A DNA stretch of 64,000 nucleotides from SIG291 sp045543455 (GCA_045543455.1 JAZQMK010000057.1:54288-118287); one strand, 5' to 3'. Shown: positions 8,205-16,329, numbered from the stretch's first letter. The notes: a model not told the origin generated them from the sequence alone. Made by a program: numbers and translations.

Positions 8205-8963
8205 ATGGAACTGAACATGCTTTCTTGGAATACGCAGTTATACGAATACGGAACAATAAATGTTGATACTGGAAAAATAGAAAAACCATTCGAAAAAGCT
8301 CCAGTAGAAGAAGTAAAAAAAATAGTAGATGATTATATGGAATCTAATAAGAATCCAATTGTTGTTTTGCAAGAGATACCGTTTAAAAGAAAAAATGAGT
8401 CGAATCGTTGGGAGTATAATGCTCATTATTTAAAATTGAGAGATTATTTTAAAGGTAAAGGATATGAATTGATTTGTTTGGATTGTGAAAACAAATGGCA
8501 TATCAAAATGACAATGGTTGTGCACATGAAAGGATTAATAGCTGAACAAACTGGTATAGAAAAAAATAATCTTTTTGTGCCTGTTATAATAAGGGATAAA
8601 AATATAAGTATTCTAGCTGTACACTCGCATAATGCTTTTGAATTAAATGAATGGATAGAATCATTGTCATACAGACCCAATATTATTATTGGAGATTTTA
8701 ATGCCGGTAATTACATTAAAGCTAAACAGGATGATTTAATAGCATTAAATAGAGCTAATTATCAAATGCTTAGTACGGGTTATATAGATGCTTGTCAAGG
8801 AAAATACACCACGAATTATCCTGAACCTACACAAATAGACCATATACTTATAGAAAATAGTTTTATGTTCAATAAGAGATGTACCTTAAAGAGCAGTGCT
8901 GTAAACAATACGATATCAGTATCAGATCATTATCCGATATTTTGTAAACTAGAAATAGAATAG
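8205..8963 (+). CDS. endonuclease/exonuclease/phosphatase family protein
   Basis: The 252-residue soluble protein has the motifs of the metal-dependent EEP fold. They are N in LSWNTQ near the start, E in VVLQEIPF, H in AVHSHNAF, D and N in IIGDFNAGN, D/H in QIDHILI and the final SDHYPIF. All key positions are intact, so it should be active on a phosphodiester or phosphomonoester. The ATG at 8205 is preceded by AAAAGGAG at 8187-8194; a TTG at 8151 has no RBS. It follows the WYL regulator and ends at a terminator. The substrate is unknown; in this setting DNA or RNA cleavage is plausible. Confidence 0.82.
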   Translation: MELNMLSWNTQLYEYGTINVDTGKIEKPFEKAPVEEVKKIVDDYMESNKNPIVVLQEIPFKRKNESNRWEYNAHYLKLRDYFKGKGYELICLDCENKWHIKMTMVVHMKGLIAEQTGIEKNNLFVPVIIRDKNISILAVHSHNAFELNEWIESLSYRPNIIIGDFNAGNYIKAKQDDLIALNRANYQMLSTGYIDACQGKYTTNYPEPTQIDHILIENSFMFNKRCTLKSSAVNNTISVSDHYPIFCKLEIE

Positions 8964-8982
8964 AATGATTAGAATACATATT

Positions 8983-9008
8983 AGAGAGCCAGTCGGCTCT
9001 CTTTTTTG
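8983..9008 (+). terminator. terminator after EEP-family gene
   Basis: The stem AGAGAGCC / GGCTCTCT (8983-8990 and 8995-9002) with a 4-base loop is followed by TTTTTG. Confidence 0.88.
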
Positions 9009-9009
9009 T

Positions 9010-9071
9010 CTGAAACTGTCATTTTATGCACATTTATAAACACGCCATGATGGCACTATACGTTCAGAATA
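9010..9071 (+). promoter_or_regulatory. repeated upstream region, copy 1
   Basis: Bases 9010-9071 share most positions with 9525-9589. Shared pieces are CTGAAA, then TTATGCACATTTATAAACA, GATGG, ACTATACG and CAGA, ending in a similar AGGAGGAT RBS. The order and spacing are the same and the conserved part stops at the start codons. This looks like a duplicated promoter plus leader serving two unrelated genes. Confidence 0.5.
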
Positions 9072-9092
9072 AGAAAAAGGAGGATCAATCAT

Positions 9093-9305
9093 ATGATTCC
9101 AAACGCGCTGACAATAGAGGATATTAGAAAACTAATAGATCATTATGAGGAGTGCATTGAACATGCTTTTGATTCATTCACAAAAGTACAGGATGCATCT
9201 ATGGAACTGACGGATTATCTTACAGAACATACGCCTTTGACAGGTAATTGGAGACTGCGAGGATTCCAAAATGTCTCACAGACGATGAGTCCATATACAA
9301 AATAG
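9093..9305 (+). CDS. hypothetical protein, N-terminal part of a gene cut by an in-frame TAG
   Basis: The 70-residue helical protein (IEDIRKLIDHYEECIEHAF) has a good RBS (AAAGGAGG). Its TAG at 9303-9305 is followed in the same frame, after seven sense codons, by the next ATG and a 63-residue continuation. The two parts together look like one protein of about 140 residues interrupted by an amber codon. No family recognised. Confidence 0.5.
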   Translation: MIPNALTIEDIRKLIDHYEECIEHAFDSFTKVQDASMELTDYLTEHTPLTGNWRLRGFQNVSQTMSPYTK

Positions 9306-9326
9306 ATAACTAATTATCTGAAAAAG

Positions 9327-9518
9327 ATGAAGCATGGCGAAGTTCCAGAGTTCCCACCGGAGATGGTGATAAAACTGGAGGATATCATAAAAGAAGCCGG
9401 AGATTTGGGAAAAATGTTCAATGCTGTGGTAAGAGAATATAAAGAACTTCGTGAATTGTACAAACAGTCGCTATACAACAGTGATGGAACTTATAATATT
9501 TTGGGGTGGCTGTCATAA
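9327..9518 (+). CDS. hypothetical protein, C-terminal part after in-frame TAG
   Basis: This 63-residue charged helical segment (LEDIIKEAGDLGKMF) continues the frame of 9093-9305. Its ATG at 9327 has no convincing RBS (only AAAAAG nearby), so independent translation is doubtful. It is better seen as the distal half of a broken gene, or a readthrough product. Confidence 0.4.
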   Translation: MKHGEVPEFPPEMVIKLEDIIKEAGDLGKMFNAVVREYKELRELYKQSLYNSDGTYNILGWLS

Positions 9519-9524
9519 AAAATT

Positions 9525-9589
9525 CTGAAATCATCGAATTATGCACATTTATAAACAGGTTAGGATGGTACTATACGAGCAGAAAATAA
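9525..9589 (+). promoter_or_regulatory. repeated upstream region, copy 2
   Basis: This is the second copy of the region at 9010-9071. It carries TTATGCACATTTATAAACA, a GATGG block and ACTATACG at the same spacing, and is followed by AGAGGAGGATTACAAT before the ATG at 9609. Conservation of bases outside the RBS suggests a shared promoter or operator. Confidence 0.5.
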
Positions 9590-9608
9590 TAAAGAGGAGG
9601 ATTACAAT

Positions 9609-9944
9609 ATGAATCTACCAGCTACATTAAAAGAATATTGTTTAAATGCGGACATTGATTATGACGAGGATAGGGATAACCACAATGAAGAGTTATATAA
9701 AGACATGGTCGGTTATATAAAATTGCTTTCACAATTTGAAAGGATTCCGCTAACCGAAGACAAGAAAAAGGCATTTTTTGAAGAATTTGATGTTAATATG
9801 TGCATAAAACATGATAACAGCTATCATTCTCAGATGATAATTGGGCAGATTGAAAGAGTAATAGATGACATTATAGAGTTAGGTCCGGAATATGGTTTTT
9901 TACTAGATATAATCATCGGTTTCTTTATAGTTGAAGGAGAATGA
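9609..9944 (+). CDS. hypothetical acidic protein
   Basis: The 111-residue acidic, mainly helical protein (YKDMVGYIKLLSQFER, IGQIERVIDDIIEL) has no signal peptide or recognised domain. A strong RBS, GAGGAGG, precedes the ATG. Its stop codon overlaps the next start (ATGA), indicating translational coupling. It shares the upstream control region with 9093-9305, so the two are probably co-regulated members of the island. Confidence 0.55.
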   Translation: MNLPATLKEYCLNADIDYDEDRDNHNEELYKDMVGYIKLLSQFERIPLTEDKKKAFFEEFDVNMCIKHDNSYHSQMIIGQIERVIDDIIELGPEYGFLLDIIIGFFIVEGE

Positions 9945-10135
9945 TCATGGAAAGAGAATGGGAAGAAGAAACTTTAGTAAGAACAGAAAAGAAGATTCTT
10001 TCAGGTGAAATAAAAACTTGTTCTTTAAAAGAGTTCAAAGAGCGACAAAATGAAAGAAGAAAATATCTAAGGGAGAAGAGCCATGATTCACATGTTGAAA
10101 CGGTCTGTTTACTCTCGAAGAAATGCCCAGTTTAA
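9941..10135 (+). CDS. small hypothetical protein fused to an RlmD-like C-terminal tail
   Basis: The frame starts inside the previous stop codon, with GAAGGAG as RBS. Residues 1-46 are a charged helix (EREWEEETLVRTEKKIL), and the protein ends HVETVCLLSKKCPV. The ending is the conserved C-terminal motif of RlmD-type methyltransferases, the same motif as at 6612. I read this as an open frame that runs into a second integration junction near 10091, so the tail is not original to the gene. Confidence 0.5.
   Translation: MIMEREWEEETLVRTEKKILSGEIKTCSLKEFKERQNERRKYLREKSHDSHVETVCLLSKKCPV
10091..10116 (+). other. second RlmD-type attachment-site remnant
   Basis: These bases encode HVETVCLLS in frame, as do bases 6612-6637. 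The two 26-base stretches agree at about 21 positions and nearly all differences are synonymous third positions. They are therefore two separately evolved rlmD 3' ends and not a recent duplication. They bracket a 3.5-kb segment. Confidence 0.5.
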
Positions 10136-10229
10136 ACGAACAATAAAATGCTTTCAAAATAGTATGAAATAATAAATTATAGTAAGTCTCTGTATTTTTG
10201 CCGAGGCTTATTGTTTTTTATGAAAATAG

Positions 10230-10298
10230 GTTACAGGAGAAGAATTAAGAGAAGATATTGGTATGAATCGAAAAGGATTTTACAATATCTTTCAATGT
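10230..10298 (+). pseudogene. fragment of an XRE-type regulator gene
   Basis: A short frame here reads TGEELREDIGMNRKGF, the first helix pattern of XRE helix-turn-helix proteins common in Lachnospiraceae mobile elements. It runs into a stop codon at 10296. A following frame contains LMVYKRLDKP, which could be the later part of the same gene after a deletion. The overlapping 66-codon frame at 10211-10411 has no RBS or family likeness and is probably spurious. Confidence 0.33.
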
Positions 10299-10403
10299 TG
10301 ATGGTATATAAGCGCCTAGACAAACCAATTGTAATACTTGAATTATATTTAAACCGGCTGTATAATTCCCTTGAGACAATATTAATGTTTTTTGGAGAAG
10401 AAT

Positions 10404-11468
10404 ATGAATAGATTAAAAAAGGCAGTTTTCAACTGTTTGCTATGTATGGCAGTTTTTAGTTTGACTGCATGTGGTGAGAAAAAAACGGAATCTCAGGGAA
10501 TACAGAATAATTCTACTAGTTCTACGACGAAAGAAAATCTTTCCAGTGAAAGTGTAGAAGACCTAACCCAGATGAATGACGAATATAGTATAAATTGGGA
10601 TGAAATTCTTAATGTTCCTGCTGATACAGCAAAGAATGAAGCTAATCCGGAAGAACGGATGGCGCATAATGTGTATGTGGATCCGGACTTAAGTGCTACG
10701 TCTGGAAAATTTGATGGATTTATGATTGATTTTAAAGCAGATAAGGCAGGAATGGCTACTTATTGGTCGCTTTGTACCTGGGATATGAGCATAGAAGATT
10801 TGATGAGCAAGTACGATGTTATAGATGATTCGGCAGGTGCATATGCAGGCCTGCAGATGAATACAGACGGTCCTAAGGCTATTATGTCATTTTGGGAAGT
10901 TAAGTACAAAGATGAACTGGGTAATGAAAAGAAGATAGAAGCAAAGTGCATTTATCCATCTGACGAGGATGCCAATAATTTTGATGGTGAAGGATATGGC
11001 AAAAATTATATAAGTGATTACAAATGGGAAGAAGGAAAATGGTATCGCATGTATTTAAACTGTTATCATGATGAAAACGGAAAGACCTTTGTAGAACAGT
11101 GGATAAGAGAACTTTCGACAGATAAATGGACATTGATTAGCAGTTTTGATACTGGGCTTTATAATTCCTATTTTCAAGGCGGCATGTCCCAGTTTATGGA
11201 AAATTATGATCATGAGTATGCAAATGAAACAAGAACATTTGAGTATCGCAATATTTGTGTAAGAAATTATGGACAGAAGGATTGGACAACTATTCTTACG
11301 GCGGATTTGTCAGTGGATACCTGGTGGGATAATAAAAAAGGAAAAGCATTTTATGGAGCGACCAAGGATCGTTTTTACGGAATTGTAAACGGATATGGTC
11401 CGGATGCTTTTGAAAAGGATGAGGATGCTTGTGATAGATTTACTATTAAGCCGACGCTGAATCCTTAG
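10404..11468 (+). CDS. lipoprotein, DUF3472-like
   Basis: The 354-residue protein has a lipoprotein signal (hydrophobic VFNCLLCMAVFSLTAC, lipobox Cys near residue 21) and then a Ser/Thr/Glu-rich linker. The secreted domain contains YISDYKWEEGKWYRMYLNC, DKWTLISSF and a GGMSQFMENYD segment. This spacing resembles the DUF3472 family, often found with carbohydrate-binding or carbohydrate-processing surface proteins. The ATG at 10404 has GGAG six bases before it; an in-frame TTG at 10392 overlaps that RBS. It is the first gene after the island and appears to stand alone. The ligand is unknown. Confidence 0.6.
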   Translation: MNRLKKAVFNCLLCMAVFSLTACGEKKTESQGIQNNSTSSTTKENLSSESVEDLTQMNDEYSINWDEILNVPADTAKNEANPEERMAHNVYVDPDLSATSGKFDGFMIDFKADKAGMATYWSLCTWDMSIEDLMSKYDVIDDSAGAYAGLQMNTDGPKAIMSFWEVKYKDELGNEKKIEAKCIYPSDEDANNFDGEGYGKNYISDYKWEEGKWYRMYLNCYHDENGKTFVEQWIRELSTDKWTLISSFDTGLYNSYFQGGMSQFMENYDHEYANETRTFEYRNICVRNYGQKDWTTILTADLSVDTWWDNKKGKAFYGATKDRFYGIVNGYGPDAFEKDEDACDRFTIKPTLNP

Positions 11469-11511
11469 AAAGTATGCTAATGTTGTATTTTTGCGGTTAA
11501 ATAAAAAATAA

Positions 11512-11540
11512 TTGTATTACTGATAATATTATGATATAAT
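11512..11540 (+). promoter_or_regulatory. promoter of CHASE2 / HD-GYP gene
   Basis: TTGTAT (11512-11517), a 17-base spacer and TATAAT (11535-11540) lie 44 bases before the start codon at 11584. Confidence 0.6.
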
Positions 11541-11583
11541 CAAAACTCAATAAAGCGAATGTGAAAATTTAAGAGGGCGTTGT

Positions 11584-12723
11584 ATGACAAAAGATATATT
11601 TGATAAGAAAAGAGAACGTAAGATTATACTTGTTATAGCGACTGTTGTAGCAATTGTTGCTGGAATTATGGCAGTGTACAGGTTTCCAATGAATTTGGAA
11701 AATATGGCTGCGGATGGTTTGTATCAGAATGCAGGGATAATACCAAATGATATTAAAATAATTGCAATTGATGAGAAAACACTAGAGCAGCTTGGACCAT
11801 ATACTGACTGGGACAGGGATAAATTTGCCGATTTACTGGAGCTTTTAAATAAGAATAAGGACAGCGCTCCTAAGGTGATAGGCATCGATGTGGTATTTAG
11901 TGGAACTAACCATAGTAAGGCGGATGAAAGATTAGTTAAAGTTTGTAGTCAATATGATAATATTGTTATGGCATCTACGGTAACTCTTGATAGTTATATT
12001 TCTAAGGAGGACGGAGAGTATTATAGGGAACAATATATTTCTGGAGAATGTCTTCCTTATGAGGAATTAGCTAAGGTTGTGGAATATGGTTTTACCAACG
12101 CCATATATGATGAAGATGGTATTGTCAGAAAGGCATATACGCAAATTTCGTCAGGTGGAAGGATATATGATTCTTTTGCCTACAAAATTGCATCTAAGGC
12201 GGGAAAGATAGATAAGTATCCTATTTATGTGGAACCTGTTTTTGTAAGTAAGCCTGGCGAAATAGAAAAGATATCTATGTCTGATGTGCTTGAGGGTACT
12301 GTTTTAGCAGACTATTTTGATGATTGTATAGTTTTAATAGGTGTGTATGAAGAAGGTCTTATGGATTCATACAGGGTGCCGGTTGACTATTCTAAAGAAA
12401 TGTACGGAGTGGAAATTCAGGCAAATTATGTGTATGCCTTCTTGAATGACAATATGATATATTCCGTAAATGAAATATTTCAGTTTATGATAACCTTCAT
12501 ATTTGTGGGAATATTTGGTTATTTTTGCGTTAAAGTCCACACTAGGGCGTGGCTTGATTGGTTTAGTAGTAACCATTGTAGGATACATTTTGCTGGCAAT
12601 TTTATTATTGCAGATTACTTCATACAAGTTGAATCTTCTTGCGGCTCCAATTGGTATGATATTGGTATTTGTATCGGCGATTATATATCACTATATGAAG
12701 CTTCAAAGAAGTCGAATGATTGA
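11584..12723 (+). CDS. CHASE2-domain membrane sensor, 5' part of a frameshifted HD-GYP gene
   Basis: The protein has one N-terminal membrane helix (residues 15-35), then an extracellular CHASE2 domain (about 45-280, with IKIIAIDEKTLEQLG, KVIGIDVVF and IVLIGVYEEGLMDSY). A second membrane segment begins near residue 300. After about residue 315 the frame stops looking like a membrane protein (HTRAWLDWFSSNHCRIH). The expected membrane helices and the output domain continue in the +1 frame from 12503. So the functional protein needs a +1 shift near 12520-12545, where a run of five T occurs at 12522-12526. Residues after the shift point are not native sequence. Confidence 0.75.
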   Translation: MTKDIFDKKRERKIILVIATVVAIVAGIMAVYRFPMNLENMAADGLYQNAGIIPNDIKIIAIDEKTLEQLGPYTDWDRDKFADLLELLNKNKDSAPKVIGIDVVFSGTNHSKADERLVKVCSQYDNIVMASTVTLDSYISKEDGEYYREQYISGECLPYEELAKVVEYGFTNAIYDEDGIVRKAYTQISSGGRIYDSFAYKIASKAGKIDKYPIYVEPVFVSKPGEIEKISMSDVLEGTVLADYFDDCIVLIGVYEEGLMDSYRVPVDYSKEMYGVEIQANYVYAFLNDNMIYSVNEIFQFMITFIFVGIFGYFCVKVHTRAWLDWFSSNHCRIHFAGNFIIADYFIQVESSCGSNWYDIGICIGDYISLYEASKKSND

Positions 12724-13630
12724 GATGCGTGAAATGCTTTTTTCTATGGCAGAGGCTATGGCAGAGACTATTGAAGGCAGAACTCCATACAATGCTAATC
12801 ATACACAAAATGTAGCAAAAAGATGTATAGAGATGTTGGATTTTATTAATACAAAGCATAAAAAGAAGGAAACAGAGCTGTATTTTACAGAGAATGATAA
12901 AAGGCAGCTGTACCTTGCAGCTATGTTACATGATGTGGGAAAAATGGATATTCCACTTGAGGTTATGGATAAACCGACTAAGTTAGGTAATCTTGAAAAG
13001 GTTTTAAGAGACCGGTTAGAGATTATACGACTAAGAATAGAAAATGATGCATTAAATGGCTATATACCCCGCGCGCAAGCAGATGAAAAGCAGGAAAAAA
13101 TAAATACATTTATAAATAATTTAGATGGCTTTAACTGTGGCCGTCCTCTAAAGGAAGAAGAGTGGGCACTTGTTAATGACATAGCTAAAAGTGTTTATAA
13201 AGACAGTAATGGCAATGAAATTCCTTATATGACAGAGGAGGAGATTGCAGATTTACATATAAAAGCCGGTACTCTTTCAGAGAAGGAGCGTGATATTATG
13301 CAAAGTCACGTGGTTTATACTGATAAGATTCTTTCACACATACAATTTGGAGAGAATTTTAAAGATGTACGTAGGATGGCGGCAAATCATCACGAATTGC
13401 TAAATGGTAAAGGATATCCTAAGGGAATTCGAGAGGAAGAAATTGATACAATGACGAGAATTTTAACAATTATGGATATTTATGATTCTCTCATTGCTGA
13501 TGACAGACCATATAAAAAACCAAAAAGTATAAAGGTAGCTTTTGAGATATTAGACGAGGAGGCTGAATATGGTAAGGTGGATAAGCAATTACTTGCTTAT
13601 GCAAAAGAGTTATACTTAAAAGATAAATAA
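12503..13630 (+). CDS. HD-GYP c-di-GMP phosphodiesterase domain, 3' part of the frameshifted gene
   Basis: The frame begins with two further membrane helices (GLVVTIVGYILLAILLL and LAAPIGMILVFVSAI), which complete the CHASE2 membrane anchor. An HD-GYP domain follows with MLHDVGKMDIP (metal-binding HD pair) and NHHELLNGKGYPKGI (the GYP-bearing loop). These residues are those expected of an active c-di-GMP hydrolase. A 60-residue insertion separates the two halves of the domain. There is no RBS at the start of this frame, so it is normally the continuation of 11584. A FecR-domain gene follows, a pairing often seen with CHASE2 proteins. Confidence 0.8.
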   Translation: MWEYLVIFALKSTLGRGLIGLVVTIVGYILLAILLLQITSYKLNLLAAPIGMILVFVSAIIYHYMKLQRSRMIEMREMLFSMAEAMAETIEGRTPYNANHTQNVAKRCIEMLDFINTKHKKKETELYFTENDKRQLYLAAMLHDVGKMDIPLEVMDKPTKLGNLEKVLRDRLEIIRLRIENDALNGYIPRAQADEKQEKINTFINNLDGFNCGRPLKEEEWALVNDIAKSVYKDSNGNEIPYMTEEEIADLHIKAGTLSEKERDIMQSHVVYTDKILSHIQFGENFKDVRRMAANHHELLNGKGYPKGIREEEIDTMTRILTIMDIYDSLIADDRPYKKPKSIKVAFEILDEEAEYGKVDKQLLAYAKELYLKDK

Positions 13631-13653
13631 TTAAAACAAAGGAGAAATTTATA

Positions 13654-14820
13654 ATGAAAAACAAAAAATTACTTGTATTAATTGGAGCGGTGGCACTTGT
13701 TGTCATTGCAGCTGTAGTCACAATTTTAATGGTTATCAATAAGGGACATAGAGTGATTAAGGTAGAGTCTTTTAGTGGTAATGTTGCTTTAGAAAGAGAT
13801 GAGTCTGAAAAAGATATTTTTAAAAATATGAACTTAAAAACGCAAGATGTAATCACTACCGGAGCAGATGGCTTGATTGGGCTTTTAGTTGATGATGATA
13901 AAAATATTGCAGCTGTAGAAAATACATGCTTTACTATTGTTTCTAAGGGCAATGAAAAAAAGGGCTCTTTAAAGATTGAATTAAAATATGGTACATCTTT
14001 AATTGAAATTAAGAATAAATTGCCGGAAGGTTCGACTTTTGAAGTTGAAACATCTAATGCATCACTTAGTGTTAAAGGAACAATTTTTGAAGTTACATAC
14101 ACTCCAGATACACAGACTACTGTTCTTAAGGTAACTAAAGGCTGCGTACAGGCAGATACAAAAACAAAGTCTGATAAGGTAAATGCAGGTGAAACTGCAA
14201 TTATTAAAGAAGACAATATTGAAATCTCAAAGACTTCTGATGATAAAAACAATGATAAAGACGATGATAAAGACGATGATAAAGATGCTTCTAAACCTGC
14301 TACAGGTTATATAGATATTGAGGATTGGCCAAATTTATTAAAGAATGGTTTAGATTGCAATAAATTGGAATATTTACTTAGAGTGGTTAGCCGTTGTAAA
14401 TATGAAAATGAAGAAGATTATTTGAAGAATGCGTTGTATTGGTTGTGTGATGAAGACTACGAAAAAGTACCTTTTTCTTCAATCGAAGAAACTGCTGATG
14501 GAGAACGCGTATATGATGTGGCAACCATAAATAGAATATTTGCATTTTTAACAGACGATACTATTAGTGAGGATAATTTAAATCCTGAAATTAATCGTTT
14601 GGAGGGTGATAAGTTAATTTGTAAAAATTCCCCATCCACCGTTAAGGGTATTGCATCGGCAGCTATTTATGAGGCATATTTTACTGAAGATGGTAAAATT
14701 GTCGTAGACTATGCATTTAATGTGGTAAATATTGATACATTGCAAGTAGAGCAGTTTAGAAAAAAGGCCTACTTGGTTAAGGATGTAAGTGGAAAATACA
14801 TATTGGATTCAATTGAATAA
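13654..14820 (+). CDS. membrane-anchored FecR-domain protein
   Basis: The 388-residue protein has an N-terminal membrane anchor (residues 4-28). A FecR-like beta-helical domain follows (about 35-190), with DVITTGADGLIGLLVDD and the signature SLSVKGTIFEVTYTPD. Next come an Asp/Lys-rich tandem linker (repeated DDKD, about 200-212) and an unassigned C-terminal domain of 170 residues. FecR domains often sit next to CHASE2 genes in surface-sensing operons, which matches this context: 23 bases after the HD-GYP frame, RBS AAAGGAGAA. It probably acts outside the membrane as a structural or signal partner. Confidence 0.75.
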   Translation: MKNKKLLVLIGAVALVVIAAVVTILMVINKGHRVIKVESFSGNVALERDESEKDIFKNMNLKTQDVITTGADGLIGLLVDDDKNIAAVENTCFTIVSKGNEKKGSLKIELKYGTSLIEIKNKLPEGSTFEVETSNASLSVKGTIFEVTYTPDTQTTVLKVTKGCVQADTKTKSDKVNAGETAIIKEDNIEISKTSDDKNNDKDDDKDDDKDASKPATGYIDIEDWPNLLKNGLDCNKLEYLLRVVSRCKYENEEDYLKNALYWLCDEDYEKVPFSSIEETADGERVYDVATINRIFAFLTDDTISEDNLNPEINRLEGDKLICKNSPSTVKGIASAAIYEAYFTEDGKIVVDYAFNVVNIDTLQVEQFRKKAYLVKDVSGKYILDSIE

Positions 14821-14839
14821 AAAGTTAAGAAGGAAACAG

Positions 14840-14888
14840 GGAGCTATTGCAAAGTAGAGAAAATCTATAGAGCAATAGCTCCATTTTT
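14840..14888. terminator. terminator between convergent genes
   Basis: The stem GGAGCTATTGC (14840-14850) pairs perfectly with 14872-14882, with further pairing inside, and is followed by ATTTTTAT. It lies between the FecR gene and the convergent MFS gene. Confidence 0.85.
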
Positions 14889-14895
14889 ATTAACC

Positions 14896-16329
14896 TTAAG
14901 AGTTATTTTCCTTTATAATTTTATGTTGATAAATTTTTGGCAGTAATTGAACGATTACAACTCCAATAGCTACGCAGACTATTTCTATAGTTGCAAGCTT
15001 ATGGATGGAATTGACAGCAATATCCGCTACTGTTATATTTTTAGTTAAATTTGCAGATAAACGGGCAATTTCATTGGTAAACATTGGAACGAAAATGGCA
15101 ACGCCAAATGGTGCAGCGATATCTCTAAAAAGTCCATATATTCCGGTGCCGGTGCCGGCAGTCTCGGCTGGAAGATTGGAAAGAACAATTTTCATAAATA
15201 TAGCAGCATTTGCTCCAAGTCCAAAACCCAAAATTCCAAGGGATGCGGCTAGTAAAACTAGTCCCGTGGTTTTGGAAAATAAAAGCATAGTGCCACAACC
15301 AATGCCTGTTAAAAGTAGGGAGCAGGTTAAAATGTATTTAGGTTCAAAGCGGTCAGCTAAAGGTCCTAAAAGAATGGCACCGAGGGACATTCCAACATAC
15401 ATTATTGAGATTGCATATCCGGAAATGGCTGTATTTGATGGCTGTGTGTAATTTACAAATACAATGGTATTGGTCATATTTGCCTGCATTAATCCCTGTG
15501 TTAAAAAAAGAATAATAACAGGCATAATAAAGGCCTTTCTGGCTAAAAACGATCCGATGAGAATCGGATTTTTTGCTTTTTTTTCTGTTATCACAAGAAG
15601 AATTAAAGCAATAAGTGATAAAGCAAATACTACAAGAAATGGAGTTGAGGTCCAGCCAAAGTTTTGTCCGAAGGATGGAACGCAAAGTAATAGGCTAAAA
15701 AAAGCAATAACAAAAAAAGCTCCACTAAGATCAAAATTATTTAAAGGTTTTCTGATAAAGCTTTGTTTTGGAAATGTAAAAAAGCATAGTAATAAAAATA
15801 TGATACAGATAATAGAGGAAACCCACATAAGTGTTTTCCATCCGGCTAATTCAAGTATTATACCACCAATAGTTGGACCGAATATAACAGCTGCGCTGGA
15901 AATTAACATATAAATGGAAAAGCCTTTGGCAATCTGTTTTGGCGGAAATTCTGTAATTATATATGACATAACTGTAGGTGTGATTGCGGCACTACCGATT
16001 CCGACTACGAATCTTGCTATAATCATAAAAATAAGAGAAGTAGAAAGCGCACTTAGGATTGAACCTAAGGTGAATACTAAAATTCCCAACAAAAGAGTTT
16101 TTCTTCGTCCAAATATATCACCCAGTTTTCCAAGAATTGGAGCACAAGCAGCAGTAGATATTGCCTGAGACAGAGCGGTCCATGTAGTATTATTGTATGA
16201 CAAATTCATATCTAACATAAAGGCGGGACCAAGGACTGTAGAAAGTCCGCCTACTATGCCTACTAAAAAGGCTGCAAGAGCATAGGGAAGGAAATTCTTC
16301 ATATAATTTGTTTCTTTTGAACTATTCAT
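14896..16329 (-). CDS. MFS transporter, DHA2-type drug exporter family
   Basis: The 477-residue protein has about 14 hydrophobic segments. It shows the MFS loop motif GKLGDIFGRRKTLL after helix 2 and the antiporter motif region ISSAAVIFGPTIGG in helix 5. The 14-helix form with a QALM/QGLMQ-type second half is typical of the DHA2 drug:H+ antiporters. It diverges from ahpC across a 138-base region with an inverted repeat, so stress-linked control is possible. The substrate cannot be told from sequence. Confidence 0.8.
   Translation of the reverse strand: MNSSKETNYMKNFLPYALAAFLVGIVGGLSTVLGPAFMLDMNLSYNNTTWTALSQAISTAACAPILGKLGDIFGRRKTLLLGILVFTLGSILSALSTSLIFMIIARFVVGIGSAAITPTVMSYIITEFPPKQIAKGFSIYMLISSAAVIFGPTIGGIILELAGWKTLMWVSSIICIIFLLLCFFTFPKQSFIRKPLNNFDLSGAFFVIAFFSLLLCVPSFGQNFGWTSTPFLVVFALSLIALILLVITEKKAKNPILIGSFLARKAFIMPVIILFLTQGLMQANMTNTIVFVNYTQPSNTAISGYAISIMYVGMSLGAILLGPLADRFEPKYILTCSLLLTGIGCGTMLLFSKTTGLVLLAASLGILGFGLGANAAIFMKIVLSNLPAETAGTGTGIYGLFRDIAAPFGVAIFVPMFTNEIARLSANLTKNITVADIAVNSIHKLATIEIVCVAIGVVIVQLLPKIYQHKIIKENNS

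Noticed and set aside
6955..8963. WYL regulator plus EEP nuclease as a complete new phage-defence system
   Set aside because: The pair sits in an accessory island next to a prophage, but no further defence effector, helicase or sensor gene is present. The separation at the terminator and the lack of known precedent leave this as speculation.
10211..10411. 66-codon frame as a gene
   Set aside because: It has no RBS, odd composition (many Arg, Tyr and Leu), and overlaps both an XRE-like fragment in another frame and the next lipoprotein start.
13491..14252. 253-codon minus-strand frame opposite the FecR gene
   Set aside because: It is Ser/Thr/Phe-rich as expected from the antisense of a charged protein and crosses two real genes.
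14950..16170. Long plus-strand frames opposite the MFS gene
   Set aside because: They are antisense shadows of a well-defined membrane transporter and have no RBS or family likeness.
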